From contig SEMN01001212.1 of NCBI GenBank assembly GCA_005408345.1, positions 1-64,000 of the forward strand: 64,000 nucleotides of DNA, in the 5' to 3' direction. The position numbers were made by a program, and so were the translations under genes. The notes beneath the pieces are model-generated. The model did not search any database. It saw nothing but the letters and a program-made list of their open reading frames with translations, and was not told the origin of the DNA. Source of the stretch: Macquaria australasica (lineage: Eukaryota; Chordata; Actinopteri; Centrarchiformes; Percichthyidae). Positions 13,701 through 24,800 of this stretch are shown here, piece by piece; the stretch's first letter is position 1, and each line of letters starts with the position of its first letter.

Positions 13701-14798
13701 TAATTGATTTTATTCTTATTGTTTTGAACGTCATTCTGATGCTTTTCTTTGCCTCTGTGTGTTTGAAATGTGCTGCGTTGCCGACAACAGTTCCACCTGC
13801 ACTTAGTGGGTTTAAATATTCAGTAACAACTAATCTCGACTTAAGAACTAGTTTGTGAGCTGCAACCTGTTTTAATTTAGTGATGATAAATCTCCACGCA
13901 GCCTGGTTCTAACCTAAGTGTGTACTACGTTTGAACTTGTGAACAGCTGCTGCACAGACGGTGTTGGTGACTGACGGATGAACGTTGAATCATCAGAACA
14001 AAAGATGAACAACTGTGTTAGAAAAGATCTGCTTCTTTGATATAAATGAACAAACGTCAGGAGGAGAGTCGGCTACAGAAACATCCAATGAAAAGACTCA
14101 GCACCACTGAAGGCAGCACCATTTTCTTTATATAAAAAGTTCTCAGGGTAGCGACAGGAAAAAAAGTTAAAATATTTATGTGCTGGTCGTAACATAACTC
14201 AGTTAGCATCATTAAACTCTCCAGGAGTTATTAAAGAAAACTTCACTGCCATTTTCATTCATATCTCAAATGACCAATTTTTAAAAAACTTATTATTAGA
14301 AGTCACAGACTTTAAGATCTACAAAGTGCCAGAATTCAGAATATGATCTGTAAAAACACAAATACTATATATCAGTAAAGGTTGACTCAGATGAAGCCTT
14401 AAACTTGCGATGTGGTGTCTGATATTGTTCTTTAATAATTATTTATGTGGAGAATTCGAGCCTTTTAAAGGCTGAATGTTCCTGTTGGAGAGTAAATGTG
14501 TCACTTCCCCTAAATGTGAACTTGAATCCTTCTGCACCTTTTTGACATGATTTTGTTCTTCGGTGCCAAATCTGTGAACTGATGTGTTTGTATGACGAAA
14601 ACAGCAGGTGATAACTCACCAGAGCTGGACTCCTGAGTAGACACCACCTTCACCTCCGCCTGGTAGAGACAATATGTGCAGTAAACTGTCAGAACAGGGT
14701 GGACTGATGCGGCTCAATGATGCACTTACAGGCTGAATGAAGAGATGGAGGCAGAGCTCAGGATGAGGAACGACATGCTGCTGTTTGGACGTCTGTGA
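1770..14798 (+). CDS. gramd2a: GRAM domain-containing protein 2A (5' end missing)
   Basis: Tail-anchored ER protein. The mammalian family member binds plasma-membrane phosphoinositides through its GRAM domain and marks ER-plasma membrane contact sites; function here is inferred from homology. Exons: 1770-1827, 4196-4268, 4652-4755, 7758-7856, 7970-8041, 8205-8264, 10078-10213, 10314-10407, 11678-11779, 14732-14798. All have GT-AG borders and the frame is kept through 287 codons to a TGA. The GRAM core includes YISRNWLCFYANLFGKDIK, VCIPVVSVRLVKKHK and YVFVSLLSRDSVYDVLRRI, very close to human GRAMD2A. A Ser/Pro-rich linker (10078-10213) follows, then a single membrane helix (LFILLVFLLVLSSCYLAF), then a short charged tail (LEQQLSFLSS, then LNEEMEAELRMRND). 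The last exon is chosen for its coiled-coil-like sequence and an AATAAA 55 bases after the stop. An alternative last exon at 12668-12716 also keeps the frame. GRAMD2B is less likely from the GRAM core sequence. Confidence 0.88.
2523..2872. mobile_element. Short inverted-repeat element, family A (full copy)
   Basis: About 350 bases. It begins AGCTGCAACTAACGATTATT and ends with the inverse-complement-like AATCAACTAATCGTTGCAGC. The interior is AT-rich with several ATTAATCG blocks and no coding capacity. Related sequence recurs at 40625-40928 (full) and, more diverged, at 8437-8600, 9008-9268, 15403-15640, 29660-29720, 49424-49626 and 54966-55090. This is the pattern of a non-autonomous DNA transposon (MITE) family; the superfamily was not determined. 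It lies in a gramd2a intron. Confidence 0.7.
3400..3606 (+). repeat. Probable retroelement 3' tail
   Basis: The stretch ends in a motif of the type 'CTGTGCAATGACAATGAAGTTGAATC', a form I associate with 3' ends of dispersed retroelements in fish genomes. No target-site duplication was identified. The 61-codon frame inside it is not considered a gene. Confidence 0.35.
3800..4120 (-). pseudogene. Decayed LINE reverse-transcriptase fragment
   Basis: Read on the minus strand from about 4110, the translation contains NGMPQGSILGPLLFKLYINN followed by VRFYADDTLLYTIV and then a stop (3928-3930). These are conserved reverse-transcriptase blocks, PQGSILGPLLF and the catalytic YADD box. Downstream sequence down to about 3800 has further stops but keeps the look of the region after the catalytic box. 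It is a truncated, inactive non-LTR retrotransposon remnant inside a gramd2a intron, in antisense orientation. The family (L2, Rex or other) cannot be fixed from this piece. Confidence 0.75.
5851..6198 (-). pseudogene. HARBI1-like transposase, N-terminal fragment
   Basis: 115 codons starting MAEITKIAALHLLWK, with FHRLLQELRLDDNRCQGYLR and LTRAQFDDLLARIGARI, which resemble the N-terminal part of PIF/Harbinger (HARBI1-type) transposases. The frame ends soon after this region, and the catalytic DDE domain was not found in the rest of the element. An ATG is present and the frame is uninterrupted, so the copy is not very old. It is read as a deleted transposase, not a host gene. Confidence 0.75.
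6298..6386 (+). mobile_element. Nested retroelement 3' tail with target-site duplication
   Basis: An 89-base insert starting GAGTCGGTCTAGACTTGC and ending in an ATAAATAAAACTGAATTGAATT tail. It is flanked on both sides by AAAACCAAA (6289-6297 and 6387-6395), consistent with target-primed insertion. It differs at only about two positions from the 3' end of the larger copy ending near 29490. It sits inside the Harbinger element and so is younger than it. Confidence 0.75.
6482..6990. repeat. Two-copy tandem duplication, TTTAGTT-rich
   Basis: A low-complexity stretch rich in TTTAGTTTAG contains a unit of about 214 bases present twice. Shared landmarks are TTAATTTGTGTGTTTAG (about 6562 and 6777), TTTAGCTCTTTTAGC, CTGCAGCAGGTAACTT-type sequence and TTAGTTAAGTTCTATTTTACAT. 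The copies have diverged by substitutions and small indels. It lies between the Harbinger element and gramd2a exon 7758-7856 and has no coding potential. Confidence 0.7.
9712..9990. repeat. Dispersed repeat, copy 1 of a pair
   Basis: Shares a co-linear order of blocks with 14990-15200: TTGGTTCCTGCTGAAGA, AACAGCTGCTCACTG, ATAGTGACTTTGTTGGGGAC, CAGATGAATCCACA-type sequence and ATCAGGCTGTGATACACACA. The copies differ by indels and substitutions. No terminal repeats were found and the class is unknown. This copy is in a gramd2a intron. Confidence 0.6.
11651..11826. repeat. TG and CA/CG microsatellites bracketing gramd2a exon 11678-11779
   Basis: A TG run (about 11651-11670) ends eight bases before the exon and makes up most of the region where a polypyrimidine tract is expected. 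A CA/CGCA run (about 11782-11826) begins immediately after the donor of the same exon. The exon between them encodes the transmembrane helix. Confidence 0.85.
12130..12538. mobile_element. Short inverted-repeat element, family B (full copy)
   Basis: About 409 bases. The left end is CAGCGGTGGAAAGTAAGTAC; the right end, inverted, is CAGAGGTGGAAGAAGTACTC. The interior is built of AAGTAC/GTACTT blocks and is AT-rich. A second full copy is at 27131-27536, with partial or diverged copies at about 15760-15874, 17305-17400, 21350-21495, 29800-29945, 39966-40110, 47940-48110, 50214-50420, 53018-53100 and 59600-59930. It has the form of a palindromic MITE; the superfamily (possibly hAT) was not established. 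Confidence 0.75.
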
Positions 14799-14852
14799 AG
14801 AAACAGTTTCTCTAACTCAAGTTGTAGTTCTGACTGTAACACAAAGATCATC

Positions 14853-14858
14853 AATAAA
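14853..14858 (+). terminator. Polyadenylation signal AATAAA of gramd2a
   Basis: AATAAA 55 bases after the TGA of exon 14732-14798, followed by GT- and T-rich sequence. It supports that exon as the true terminal exon. Confidence 0.6.
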
Positions 14859-14859
14859 C

Positions 14860-17800
14860 ACATTTCCATCTCCTCACTGTCTTTAATTAAATTAAGGTCG
14901 TCTCCTCATTGTTAACTAGTCTCATGTTCAGCCTCAAACCAACAACATGTCGGTCCGTCTCTCAGTCCTGTCTCACTTCCTGTCTGTGGCCCATTGGTTC
15001 CTGCTGAAGACGTAAATCTTTACAAATATACAGTTAAATTGTCATTTCCTCAAACAGCTGCTCACTGCAGGTTTTATCAAACTAACAGGAGGAAATAGTG
15101 ACTTTGTTGGGGACTATTTTCAGCTGCAGATGAATCCACATGTGGTGCTCCAGAAGAAGAGATATCAGGCTGTGATACACACATTACACTTGTTAGTAGA
15201 TACATTCAGTGCTGGTTTGAGTCTCAACATGAGATTTGTTGAGTACTTTTCTACTTCTACTCCACCACATCTCAGAGGGAGACACTACTTATATTGTACA
15301 TATCTGATAACTTCAGTGACTAAGTTACAGATTAAGATTTTTGATTAAATCACATGAAGAGCGTATACAATGTGTTTTGTTATAAATTTCCAACGTTTCT
15401 ACAAGTACAGCTGATCGATCAGTCCATTAATCAATCAGCTGATTGACAGGAAATGAATGGTTGAAGTGATTTTTCCTGTAAAATCATTTCCTGTTGCAGC
15501 TTCTCAGATGTGAAAATTTGCTGCTTTTCCTTTGAATGATGTTAAAAATGTTAATAATGTTGAGGTTTGGACTGTTGGTTGTGAAGGTGTCACTTTGGGC
15601 TCTGGCTCATTGTGATCAATCAATCAATCAATCAATGGATGAATGGAGAAAAGAATCAGCAGATGAATCCAGAATGAATCATTAGATACAAACTCAGAGC
15701 TCCAACAGTAAAATCCTGCTTTTCCATGAATGATGAGGAAGAATCATCTAATGAGATCAGACAGAACAGTAGAACATTTACTGATTTAATACTCAACACT
15801 ACACTTTACTGAGTATTCTTATAGTAATAGTACTTTTACTGCAGTAAAGGATCTGAGTACTTCCTGCACCTCTGGTAGAAAGCAGCACAGACTGAACAAT
15901 TAATCAAAAAATAGACAAAGTAATTATGTCATCAGTCTAATTTGAAAAATCTACAATTAGGGGCTTTACTGACTAATTAAATTGTGCACATTGTGTGGTG
16001 GTTTTCCAAAAATGTACATAAAGTCTGAATTACTCACCTACAGAGGACTTCAGAGATGACTGCGATCAGAGGACGGAGGCTGTGGTCTGTCAGGATTTAC
16101 AGCAAGCTTCAAACCCCAAATTATAAGCGACACCTACAGAACAGAACTGGGAGGGAGAAGAAAACTTAATAATTCAGATGTGTTTGGCTTTATGTTAAAT
16201 GATCACATCTGGACTCTTTACCTTCTTACTGCTTGTTGGTGATCTGGACACCAAAGTGGACCTGAAAGCTTCTCAGGAAAGTTTCAGAAAGCAGTAAAAT
16301 AACAGTCCAGTAAATGAGTCACTTCTCTGAAACACCACATGGGGGCGCTATAGCAGCTACTTTAAATGTCACTCTGCAGCAGTAATTTGTGTCAGGATGT
16401 TACTCAAAGTATATTAAAATATCTATACTCTAAATAAATACAATGGCAGGTTCACTGCCACCCATCTCCCCCACAGTTCATTAACAGTTCACATCATTTT
16501 GTAGATCTAATCAGGTGAAATCTAATTATTCAGAAGGTTTCGTCTCTGGTCTGAGGTCTGAATTCAGCTCACAAAGTTTCAGGATTCAGTTTTAAAGTGG
16601 ACTTACTGGACCAGGAAGGAAGCAGAGGAATTAGATGTGAGGATTAAGTGAGAGTCTGGGTCAGAGCTCAGAGGTCAAGCTGTTAAATCCCCTTATTTCA
16701 TCAGGAAACCTGGGCAGGTAAAAGACTGACAGTCAGTCCTTCAGGTTCAGTGAGCATGTTCTCCGTTTACCTTCTGATCAGCTCCACATTCACTCATTTA
16801 AACGCTTTAGATCAATTCTGCAACTCAGGATTAGAGGAGGCTTCATGGGTTGAGTTTGAATTCATTTAAAGAAATAACATGGAAGTTCTCAATCAGTCAA
16901 ACTTATTTTTATATAACAGGACACGTATTCTTGAATTGAGGCTTTGAACTGACGTGAATGAGAGAAGTGAACATACAGATGAACTGGTTGATCAAACTTC
17001 TTGTTGGTATATATAAAAATATATTCATGTTGCATACAAGTATGACTACATATGAGTATTACGTGTACAAGTACCTTTCTGTCACTGCAGTAACAACGCC
17101 ACAGCTACTTCTGGACACTCAGGAAGTTGCTCTGAGTGTCACAGAACCGAGTGCAGCTCCACAGCCCTGCTGAATCTTCATGCCCCGGTGTTACCACGAA
17201 CCTGAAACACGTTACTAGCTAGCTTTACAAAATATATATGAATATATTTAAATGCAGCAGCAGTAATAACAGTACAATAATATTATAACCAGTAGTGTAA
17301 CACCCACAGAGGTACATTTTACTGAATTATGAGTTTTACTTTGATACTTTACATTTTGCTAAAAATACTTATACTTTTACTTACGTGATATTTTTAACTT
17401 TTTGTTTTGTTGGAGGAGCCTGAGAACAAGAATTTCATTTCCAACGACTGCTTCACTGTAATTGTTGTGCATAAATAAAGAACTTAAATTTAAAACTCAA
17501 ACATACACAAATTGGGATAAAAAGGGACACAAAGAAGATTTACAAAAAGGCTACGCATTAAAGGGAAAACTGCAGTACTCCAATGATTTTCAAGAGTTAA
17601 GTCAAAACCTACAATAACTATCTTCATACGATGGCAATGCATCGCCTTGATACATTACATAAACTACATTATTAGAGCTGAACATTTAGTCCAAGTAGAC
17701 AAGAAATCACCAACTATTCTGGTTTCAGCCTCTCAAAGGCGACTGACGGTTTCTGCAGCCCTCTGCGATGGTGAACTGAATACATTTGAACTGGACAAAA

Positions 17801-18230
17801 CAAGCCATTTGAAGACGTCATCTTGGACCTTTTATAGACTAAACAATTAGTTGCTTTAAACTTTTAAAAACTACCTGAACTAACCTCCACCACAGCAGCC
17901 CCACCCACCCGTCTGCACACCATCATCTCCACATCACCGCTAACAAACAGCTCTTTCAGAGCGGACGCTGAATGTAACATGATCTTAAAGCAGGAAGTTT
18001 CCTCTTTGTAAAACAGCTGCTCGCACGCTTTCACTGACCGACACCTGTAAACCAGCTAATGTTAGCTTAGCGGGCCAGACAGACAGACAGACAGGCAGAC
18101 AGACGGTCTCTCTGGTCCTGCTGGGTCCGGTAAAAGCTGCTCCCTCCTGGGCGATCAGAATACAACTGATACACACTACAGGTGCGCTGACTGAAGACGA
18201 CACAGGTTAGCACTTAAAGGTCGTACTTTA
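14860..18230. other. Intergenic region between convergent gramd2a and prr5l
   Basis: No recognisable coding gene. It contains the second copy of the dispersed repeat (about 14990-15200), a family A relic (15403-15640), a half-copy of family B (15760-15874), a family B-like piece near 17305-17400, and a CAGA run at about 18075-18102. Several consensus splice sites occur on the minus strand between 16038 and 16610 but give no long open frame (see findings). Confidence 0.6.
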
Positions 18231-18233
18231 ATC

Positions 18234-18239
18234 TTTATT
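18234..18239 (-). terminator. Polyadenylation signal of prr5l
   Basis: TTTATT on the plus strand reads AATAAA on the minus strand, about 650 bases after the prr5l stop codon at 18883. It is the nearest good signal and gives a 3' UTR of roughly that length. Confidence 0.5.
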
Positions 18240-18479
18240 AATCATTAACAATCCTAACAGAGAACATATTTACATGACCTGAAAAGAGGTCTGAGCAGAA
18301 CCAGAACCTGCAGTCTGGTTCTGTCCACAGGATTAGTACAAACCTGAAGACTCAGAGCCTGATCCTGGATCAGTGCCCCTGCACTTCCATAAACACCAGA
18401 GTCACTGGCTCAGATAGTCCTCCCAGTATGGACCCTGTTCGTCCTGCTGGGAGCTGTAGGACAGACGAGCTCGGTACGA

Positions 18480-18880
18480 ACACTTCCACTGTCCTCTGTC
18501 CCGTTTCCTGTTTCTTGCACTATGGTTTCTGCTTTTCCTGACATGTTTTTTTGCCGTTTCCTGTCTTCATCTTTCATATTGCTTCCTGTTTCTCGTCCTG
18601 TTCCGACGCCCTTGTTGCTGCTCTGTTTTGTTTCCTATGCTACCGTCTTGCTTTCTTCTCCCATCTTGTCTTTATTTCCTCTCCTGACTCATTATTTCTC
18701 CGTCATCCTGTAGTTTATTATCTCGTCAGCTTCTATCTGATCCTATACTGTCATTTTTTTCCTGTCTTGTGTTTTAGTTCCCATACTGTCCTGGTATTTC
18801 CTGTCCTCTTGCTTCCTGTGCCGTCCTGTAGATTCCCGCTCTGTATCGTCTCATGTGTCCATTGTCTCGTTAGCCACTCT
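18480..18880 (-). repeat. Purine-rich tract in the prr5l 3' UTR
   Basis: The plus strand is a degenerate run of TTTCCTGTC-like words and almost free of long purine blocks. In prr5l mRNA sense it is therefore a GA-rich stretch of about 400 bases with repeated GACAGGAAA-like words. No protein-coding frame is convincing. It could be a degraded minisatellite or bind polypurine-recognising factors; the latter is only inference. Confidence 0.5.
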
Positions 18881-18882
18881 GG

Positions 18883-21800
18883 CTAGCAGATAACTTCTCC
18901 CCTCGGAGACTCCACCATGTCCGGTTGGCTGGAGAACGGCCTGGGACTCATCGGCCCGTCCCCCACCAAAAACTCCACGCCTCCCTCACCCCCTCCCACC
19001 CCGTTGTCCTTCTCCGTCCCAGCATGCATCCTGCCTGACGCCGACAGCAGCCGGACGTCAGAGTGTACGTTGGCCACTGTGTGGCGCCGCACGCCGCCGG
19101 ACTTCTCCAGGTAAGCCTCGCCCTCCTGCTCCACCAGCGGAGCCAGAGACGACGAGTCGGAGGAGCCGTGATGCTGAGTGACGGTGATCTCCGGCTGGGA
19201 CTGGTCGCCTAGCAACGACCCCGACGACCGCAGATGACGGGACTCTGGATGAAGAGACAGGAAACTATTTTAAAGTCTAGTTGAGACCCAACAGTTTCCA
19301 AAGATACCAAATATGTCACAAACAGTCGAGAACATTTCCTCTGAAGCAGCGGGAACGTTTTCTGGAGCTACGAGACGCCACCACGTCCGAAAGCTACAGC
19401 CAGCAGCTGTTAGCTTAGCTTAGCATAAAGACTGGAAACAGCTAGCCTGGCTCTATCCAAAGGAAACTAAATCCACCTCCCAGCTCCTCTGAAGCCGACT
19501 GACACATCTGGTTATTTGAATCATTAATGTTGGAGTTGGATGATTTCTCGTGTTGCTACTGACTTACAGAAATAATCATTCTTAAACAGACATTTCTTTA
19601 ATCCCTGTTTTCGTGTGAAAATGTCATCAGGTAGTTCAGCATAAAACAACACAGTTTAAATAGTATTTTCTACCTGAAACCAGTTCTGCCAAGATGCGTG
19701 CATAAGGAATATCCAAGGTTGAGTATTATTAGATGGTGTGGTTACAAGATTTAAATGAGAGAAGAGATGTGAGGGAGTTTGGCAGCTTTATAGATAAATA
19801 TCACGAGGCGATTATTTCTTCTTCTCAGTAAGGAAGTCCATCTAACTCTGATACAGAGCAGTGATGAGTATGAAATGTGTCATTAGTGTTGAAGTGTGAT
19901 GCACTGTGATGAACAGAGTTTAGCTGCTGAAGTACAGAATACCTCTGTAATCAAGTGCAGACATTAAAGCTGACTCAGCAATAGTTTTACGGTTTAGAAA
20001 AGACAAATTAAAAATCTAACTTCCTGTATAGATTAAAGGCTGTTTGAGTCCACCTTCACTGTGTTTTCATGAAGCCAAATTCACCTCATAGCTGTTCCCA
20101 TTTACATATTTTTCTGTTTGAACTGAACAAGTATGAAACAGTGATTTAATCGTGTCTGAGGGGAGCTCAGGTTCAGAGATTAAAAGAAGCCGCAGGCTGG
20201 TGCAAACCAACACATACTGAGGTTTCCACGTTCACTTCCTGACACTTTTCACTAGTTTCTCTTTGATTCTTTCATTAGCTTGTTCTGATGAAGGAATTAA
20301 AACGTGTGTTTGCTCCTGCTGGTTTGTGTCGGGGATTAACTCCACTGTGACATTTTCATATATTAGCATTATATAACAGGGGAGTATTGTTGAGGTCCTG
20401 AAGTGGCCTCCTGCAGGAAAACTTCGCTGCTGGACTGTTTGGAGTCACGGCGGGGATTAGGACCAGGATTTAATCAGGCTTTGCCCACCATGGTGACGAA
20501 AGCTCGCAGTTTGTTTGTGGAGTCGCACGTTCCCTTCTGGAAGGAAAGCTCACTGATGGATACAGGTTTGATTTCTGTTAGCATCTGTTAGCCTCACTGC
20601 TAACAGGAAACGACACTGCTGAGTGGACAAGAAACACAAAGTACAAAGGCATTTGTTGATCTGAATTATTTGGCTATTAACAGTCACTTTATTAGTGAAG
20701 TCCTGATCGTGAACGCTTTTTGAAGTGATTTGATTCTTTTTACTTTTACACACTTCTTCCTTTTAAGAATTTAATTTTTTATAACAAATGTTGAGTCTCA
20801 TCAAGAAACGTTACTGAGTGAATATTTTATTTTCCAAATCTGTGAAGTAAACAAAGAAAAAAACTAAGTAAATCATTCATATTTCCCCAAAATACATTCA
20901 AGTCCTTTCAGAAGACTAAAGCCATTAAAAGAGATCTAATATAAGAATTAATATTTTTTTCTTAATATATGATGACAAATATTTAATAATCCATAATCAT
21001 CATCAAATGTGAAACTTTATTTCTACAGCACTTTTCAAAACAACGTTAAAGTGTTTTACATCAAGCAAATAAGGTTTGATTTTGAGTTTATTAAACTCAA
21101 ATTTATATAAGAATATGCACCACGAAAGAATAATATTCAGGCTAACGTCTATTTTCGATATCGATTCACTTGTCAATAATTTTTTGGATGATTTGTTTGG
21201 TCTATAAATTGTCACAGTAAAGATAATGTAAAATATAATAATATAATGATCCAATATATAATAATATATAATAATATAATGATCCAATATATAATAATAT
21301 AATATAATATATAATAATATAACACTAACAGGGGACATTTTTCTGTATTGAGAACATTTACTTTTAATACTTATACTAACTACATCATCCTGATTAGACT
21401 CAGACTTTTACTGAAGGAACATTTTCAACACAGGTCTTTTACTTGGAACAGAGTACTTTCACAGTGTGGTATTAGTACTTTTACTGCAGTAAGGATGGGA
21501 CTAGTACTGACCTAACCGGAGCTGGTTTCTGTTTTGCAGAACGTTGCTGAGATACGGAGACACGACGAGCTCCACCAGACGCTCCAACTGGAAATACTCC
21601 AAACTGGGACCCCCAGACTCATGGACCCCCTGAGAGAGAGGAGGGGGGGTACGCTTAGCAATTAATAAACCAGAATGATCCTTTAAGATTTGTATGTGTG
21701 TGTGTATGTTTACCTGCAGCACCAGCAGCATCTGTGTGACAGGTGGAGGGACGGAGGCTGCAGTTCCCAGAGTTCCCTCCAGGTGGAGCTTCAACAGCAC

Positions 21801-24800
21801 CAGGTCTCTGAAGGCCACCAGAGCCATCTGCCTCACTGTCAGCTCCTGACCCTGAACACACACACACACTTAATGAATTATGTTATGGGGACTTGTGTTT
21901 TGTCCCCATAAGGAAGGCGAGTCCCCACAATGTGACTGTGTAAAGAATCTGTATTTTAAAGCGTTTAAGATCTCACATGGTGGCATGTTTTGGTCAAATT
22001 TATTTTCATTAATTCATCAAAAATCATTCATGTAGACATGAGAACTGTCACAATATGATACACTACATCTGTCAATTGTTCTCTTCAACAGAAAAAAAAA
22101 ACTAAATATTGCTTTTTTCGGGATTGATTTTTCTTTTCTTCTAGAAGCAACATTGTCAGAGTCTTTTCAAACCTAAAATACCAATCAATGTTGTTTATCC
22201 ACATTGCTATGGAAACAAGGCTCTCAAACATATCTTCATTATGTGAAGTGGCCTTGATTAATGGAGTCTGAAAGTATCTGGACTTCATTCGTTCATTACC
22301 TGTAGAGACACTTAATCAGTGTTTTCAGCCTGAAGCCCTCTTCAGTCTGATCTCACACATTTATTTTAGTGGAATCATGGAAAACAATCCCTATAATATC
22401 AATAATGTCAGCTGATCAACTTCATATCTCTGCATCAGTTGTGTATAAGTAGACAGCTGTAGTACGTATTGTTACTGTATACGCAGGTAAACGGTGTACA
22501 CACACCTGTGGGCAGGTGGATTTACCAAAAAATATCCACACACACGGACTGTAGCAGTATCACTCTATCAGACTGCAGCCAATCATGTTACTGTCTTTTA
22601 TGGCGTTGACAGCGAATGCTGCGTTTCTATTGGACGGACTGTTTCTAGGCTGGGCAAAGTGACTTCCTGGTGACTCCGCTGGTTGCCTGGCAACTGCTCA
22701 GAGCCAAGAAATAGTTCTGGCAAATACTTTGATAATCAATGAATCTTTCAAGGCATTTTTTAAGAAAGAATGAGTTACAGGCTCTCAGCTGTGAGACTGC
22801 TGCTTTTCTCGGCTCTGGGATAAACTCGAGTCAAAAGTCTCGGTCCTGATGGGTTCACACAGCCTACTTCAAAGTTCTCAAAGTTGGGAACACATGTCAC
22901 ATGTGACCTGACATCACAACATCCACCACAGACATCAGATTAAAGACGACGTCTTCGGAGCAAAGTAAGCTAGCTCAACTAGCTTCCTGTGTGTTGCAGC
23001 AGCACATTAGCTTGATGTTTCTCTGGTGGGAAATGCTGTGTACCTGGACGGGGTAGAAGATGGCCTGCAGCGTGGGGAGGATCTCGGTGAAGAATCTGTC
23101 CCACATGTCGGCGAGGACGACGAGCTGGTCGTCACCTACGGGACACTACAGGCCGTTACCATGGAAACACATTACAACACCACAAAAACATGCCAGACAT
23201 CGCTGACGCACCGAGGAGGAAATGAGCTTGTTAAACGTCCACTTAATGTTTCTGTTGTCCTGCTGTCTGTGAACACAACACCTCAGCACGCTGTAACACT
23301 GTGTCTTATTACATTACACCGAACTTATTGATCCCTGAGTCCCAGCAGCTTTAAATAGAAACACAATACAACACAGAATTATGGGTAATATGTGCTGTAA
23401 TGATTCTGTAACGAGAAACCGGCTGCGTCCCATAAAACAGAATATCAAGGCTTGAAAACTGACTTATAGTCATTTACAACATTATAATGGGAGCCCGTCT
23501 TATTGAATCCACCAATATTCAAAACCGGGATAAGATGTTTATATGTGCAAAACACAATCAGGGTCCTCCAAAAACCTGATCATAACCAGGATCCTCATGC
23601 GCATGTAAACGCACTCAAGAGTCCTGAATCAACTGCAGTGAATAAATACAAAATAAAGCGCTTCAATGTTTAAACAAGTTTCCCCGCGAGTACAACAGAG
23701 AATAAAACTTTAATGTTTCTATTTTCTATTTTATGGGCAGTTTCTGAACTTTCACTTTGTCGTGTTTGCTCCAGAAACCACAAACCAGTCTCACCAGAGT
23801 GGAGGAGGACCTGATCCAGGACTTCAGACAGACCTCGAGTCAGCAGCTGGTTCTGAAACACACACACACACACACAGTAAATACAGGCAAAAACAAGAAG
23901 TATAATAATCATCATTCATTTTGTTTGTGTGTAAATCAGAAAACCGTTGGCTGTACTTGTGGAGTTTACTGGTCTTTTTTATTTTATTTGTTATTGTCTT
24001 TAATCTTTTACTGTTTTTTAATCTATTTTATTGTTACATTTTTTCAGCCAGTCATCTGCAAAGCACTTTAAACTGCATTAACCTGTATGAAAGGTGATTA
24101 GACAGACAGACAGATTACAGTGATTCCACCTCCAGTAAACATTAAGATTCTCCATGTTGTGGAGCTCCATTTAGCATAAACAGGAAAAGATTTAACATGT
24201 GACCTTCAGGAAAACCAAGTTGGTCGTCTTGGTCTCACTAACCAGAGACATTTTATCTGGAAGTCAAAGTTCAAGCGAGCTTTTTGCAGAGGTCAGACCA
24301 GTGAGGACGGGACAGACGCTGAGCTGCAGCTGAGGAAGCGGACAGGAAAGACTCATCAGCTCTGAGATTACAGACGGGTCCGACAGGAAGAGGATGTCTG
24401 TCCACCATCTGCTGATCCACACCTCGCTATCTGAAGCTCGGGCCGATTAATAAAAAGGACGAGGAGCCACTTGGCCGCTCACAGACTGCAGCTTGAGGGC
24501 AGAAATCAGCTTAGTTTAATTACACAGAGCTGCTGCTGCTGCTGCTGCTGCTGCCGCCAGGGCTTCACCTTGTGTCATCTCAGAGGATCAGACCACCTGT
24601 CCAGATTAGGCGGCACTACCTGGGTCAGCTCTCCCTCTGCTTTCCAGCAGATTGATTACTAACACAACTGGGGGGTTAGTAATCTCAGAACGTGGGTCCT
24701 GTTAAGGACTTTTTTTTCTCTTCCCAGCCCCATTGCCTCTAACCAACTTTTACCCCATCCACCATGCAAGATGCAGCATGCCAGGACCGGCATGGAAAAG

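Noticed and set aside
14620..14659. Plus-strand internal exon of gramd2a between CACCAG and GTAGAG near 14622-14661
   Set aside because: The splice borders are plausible but including it breaks the frame into the final exon, and skipping it gives a clean conserved-looking tail.
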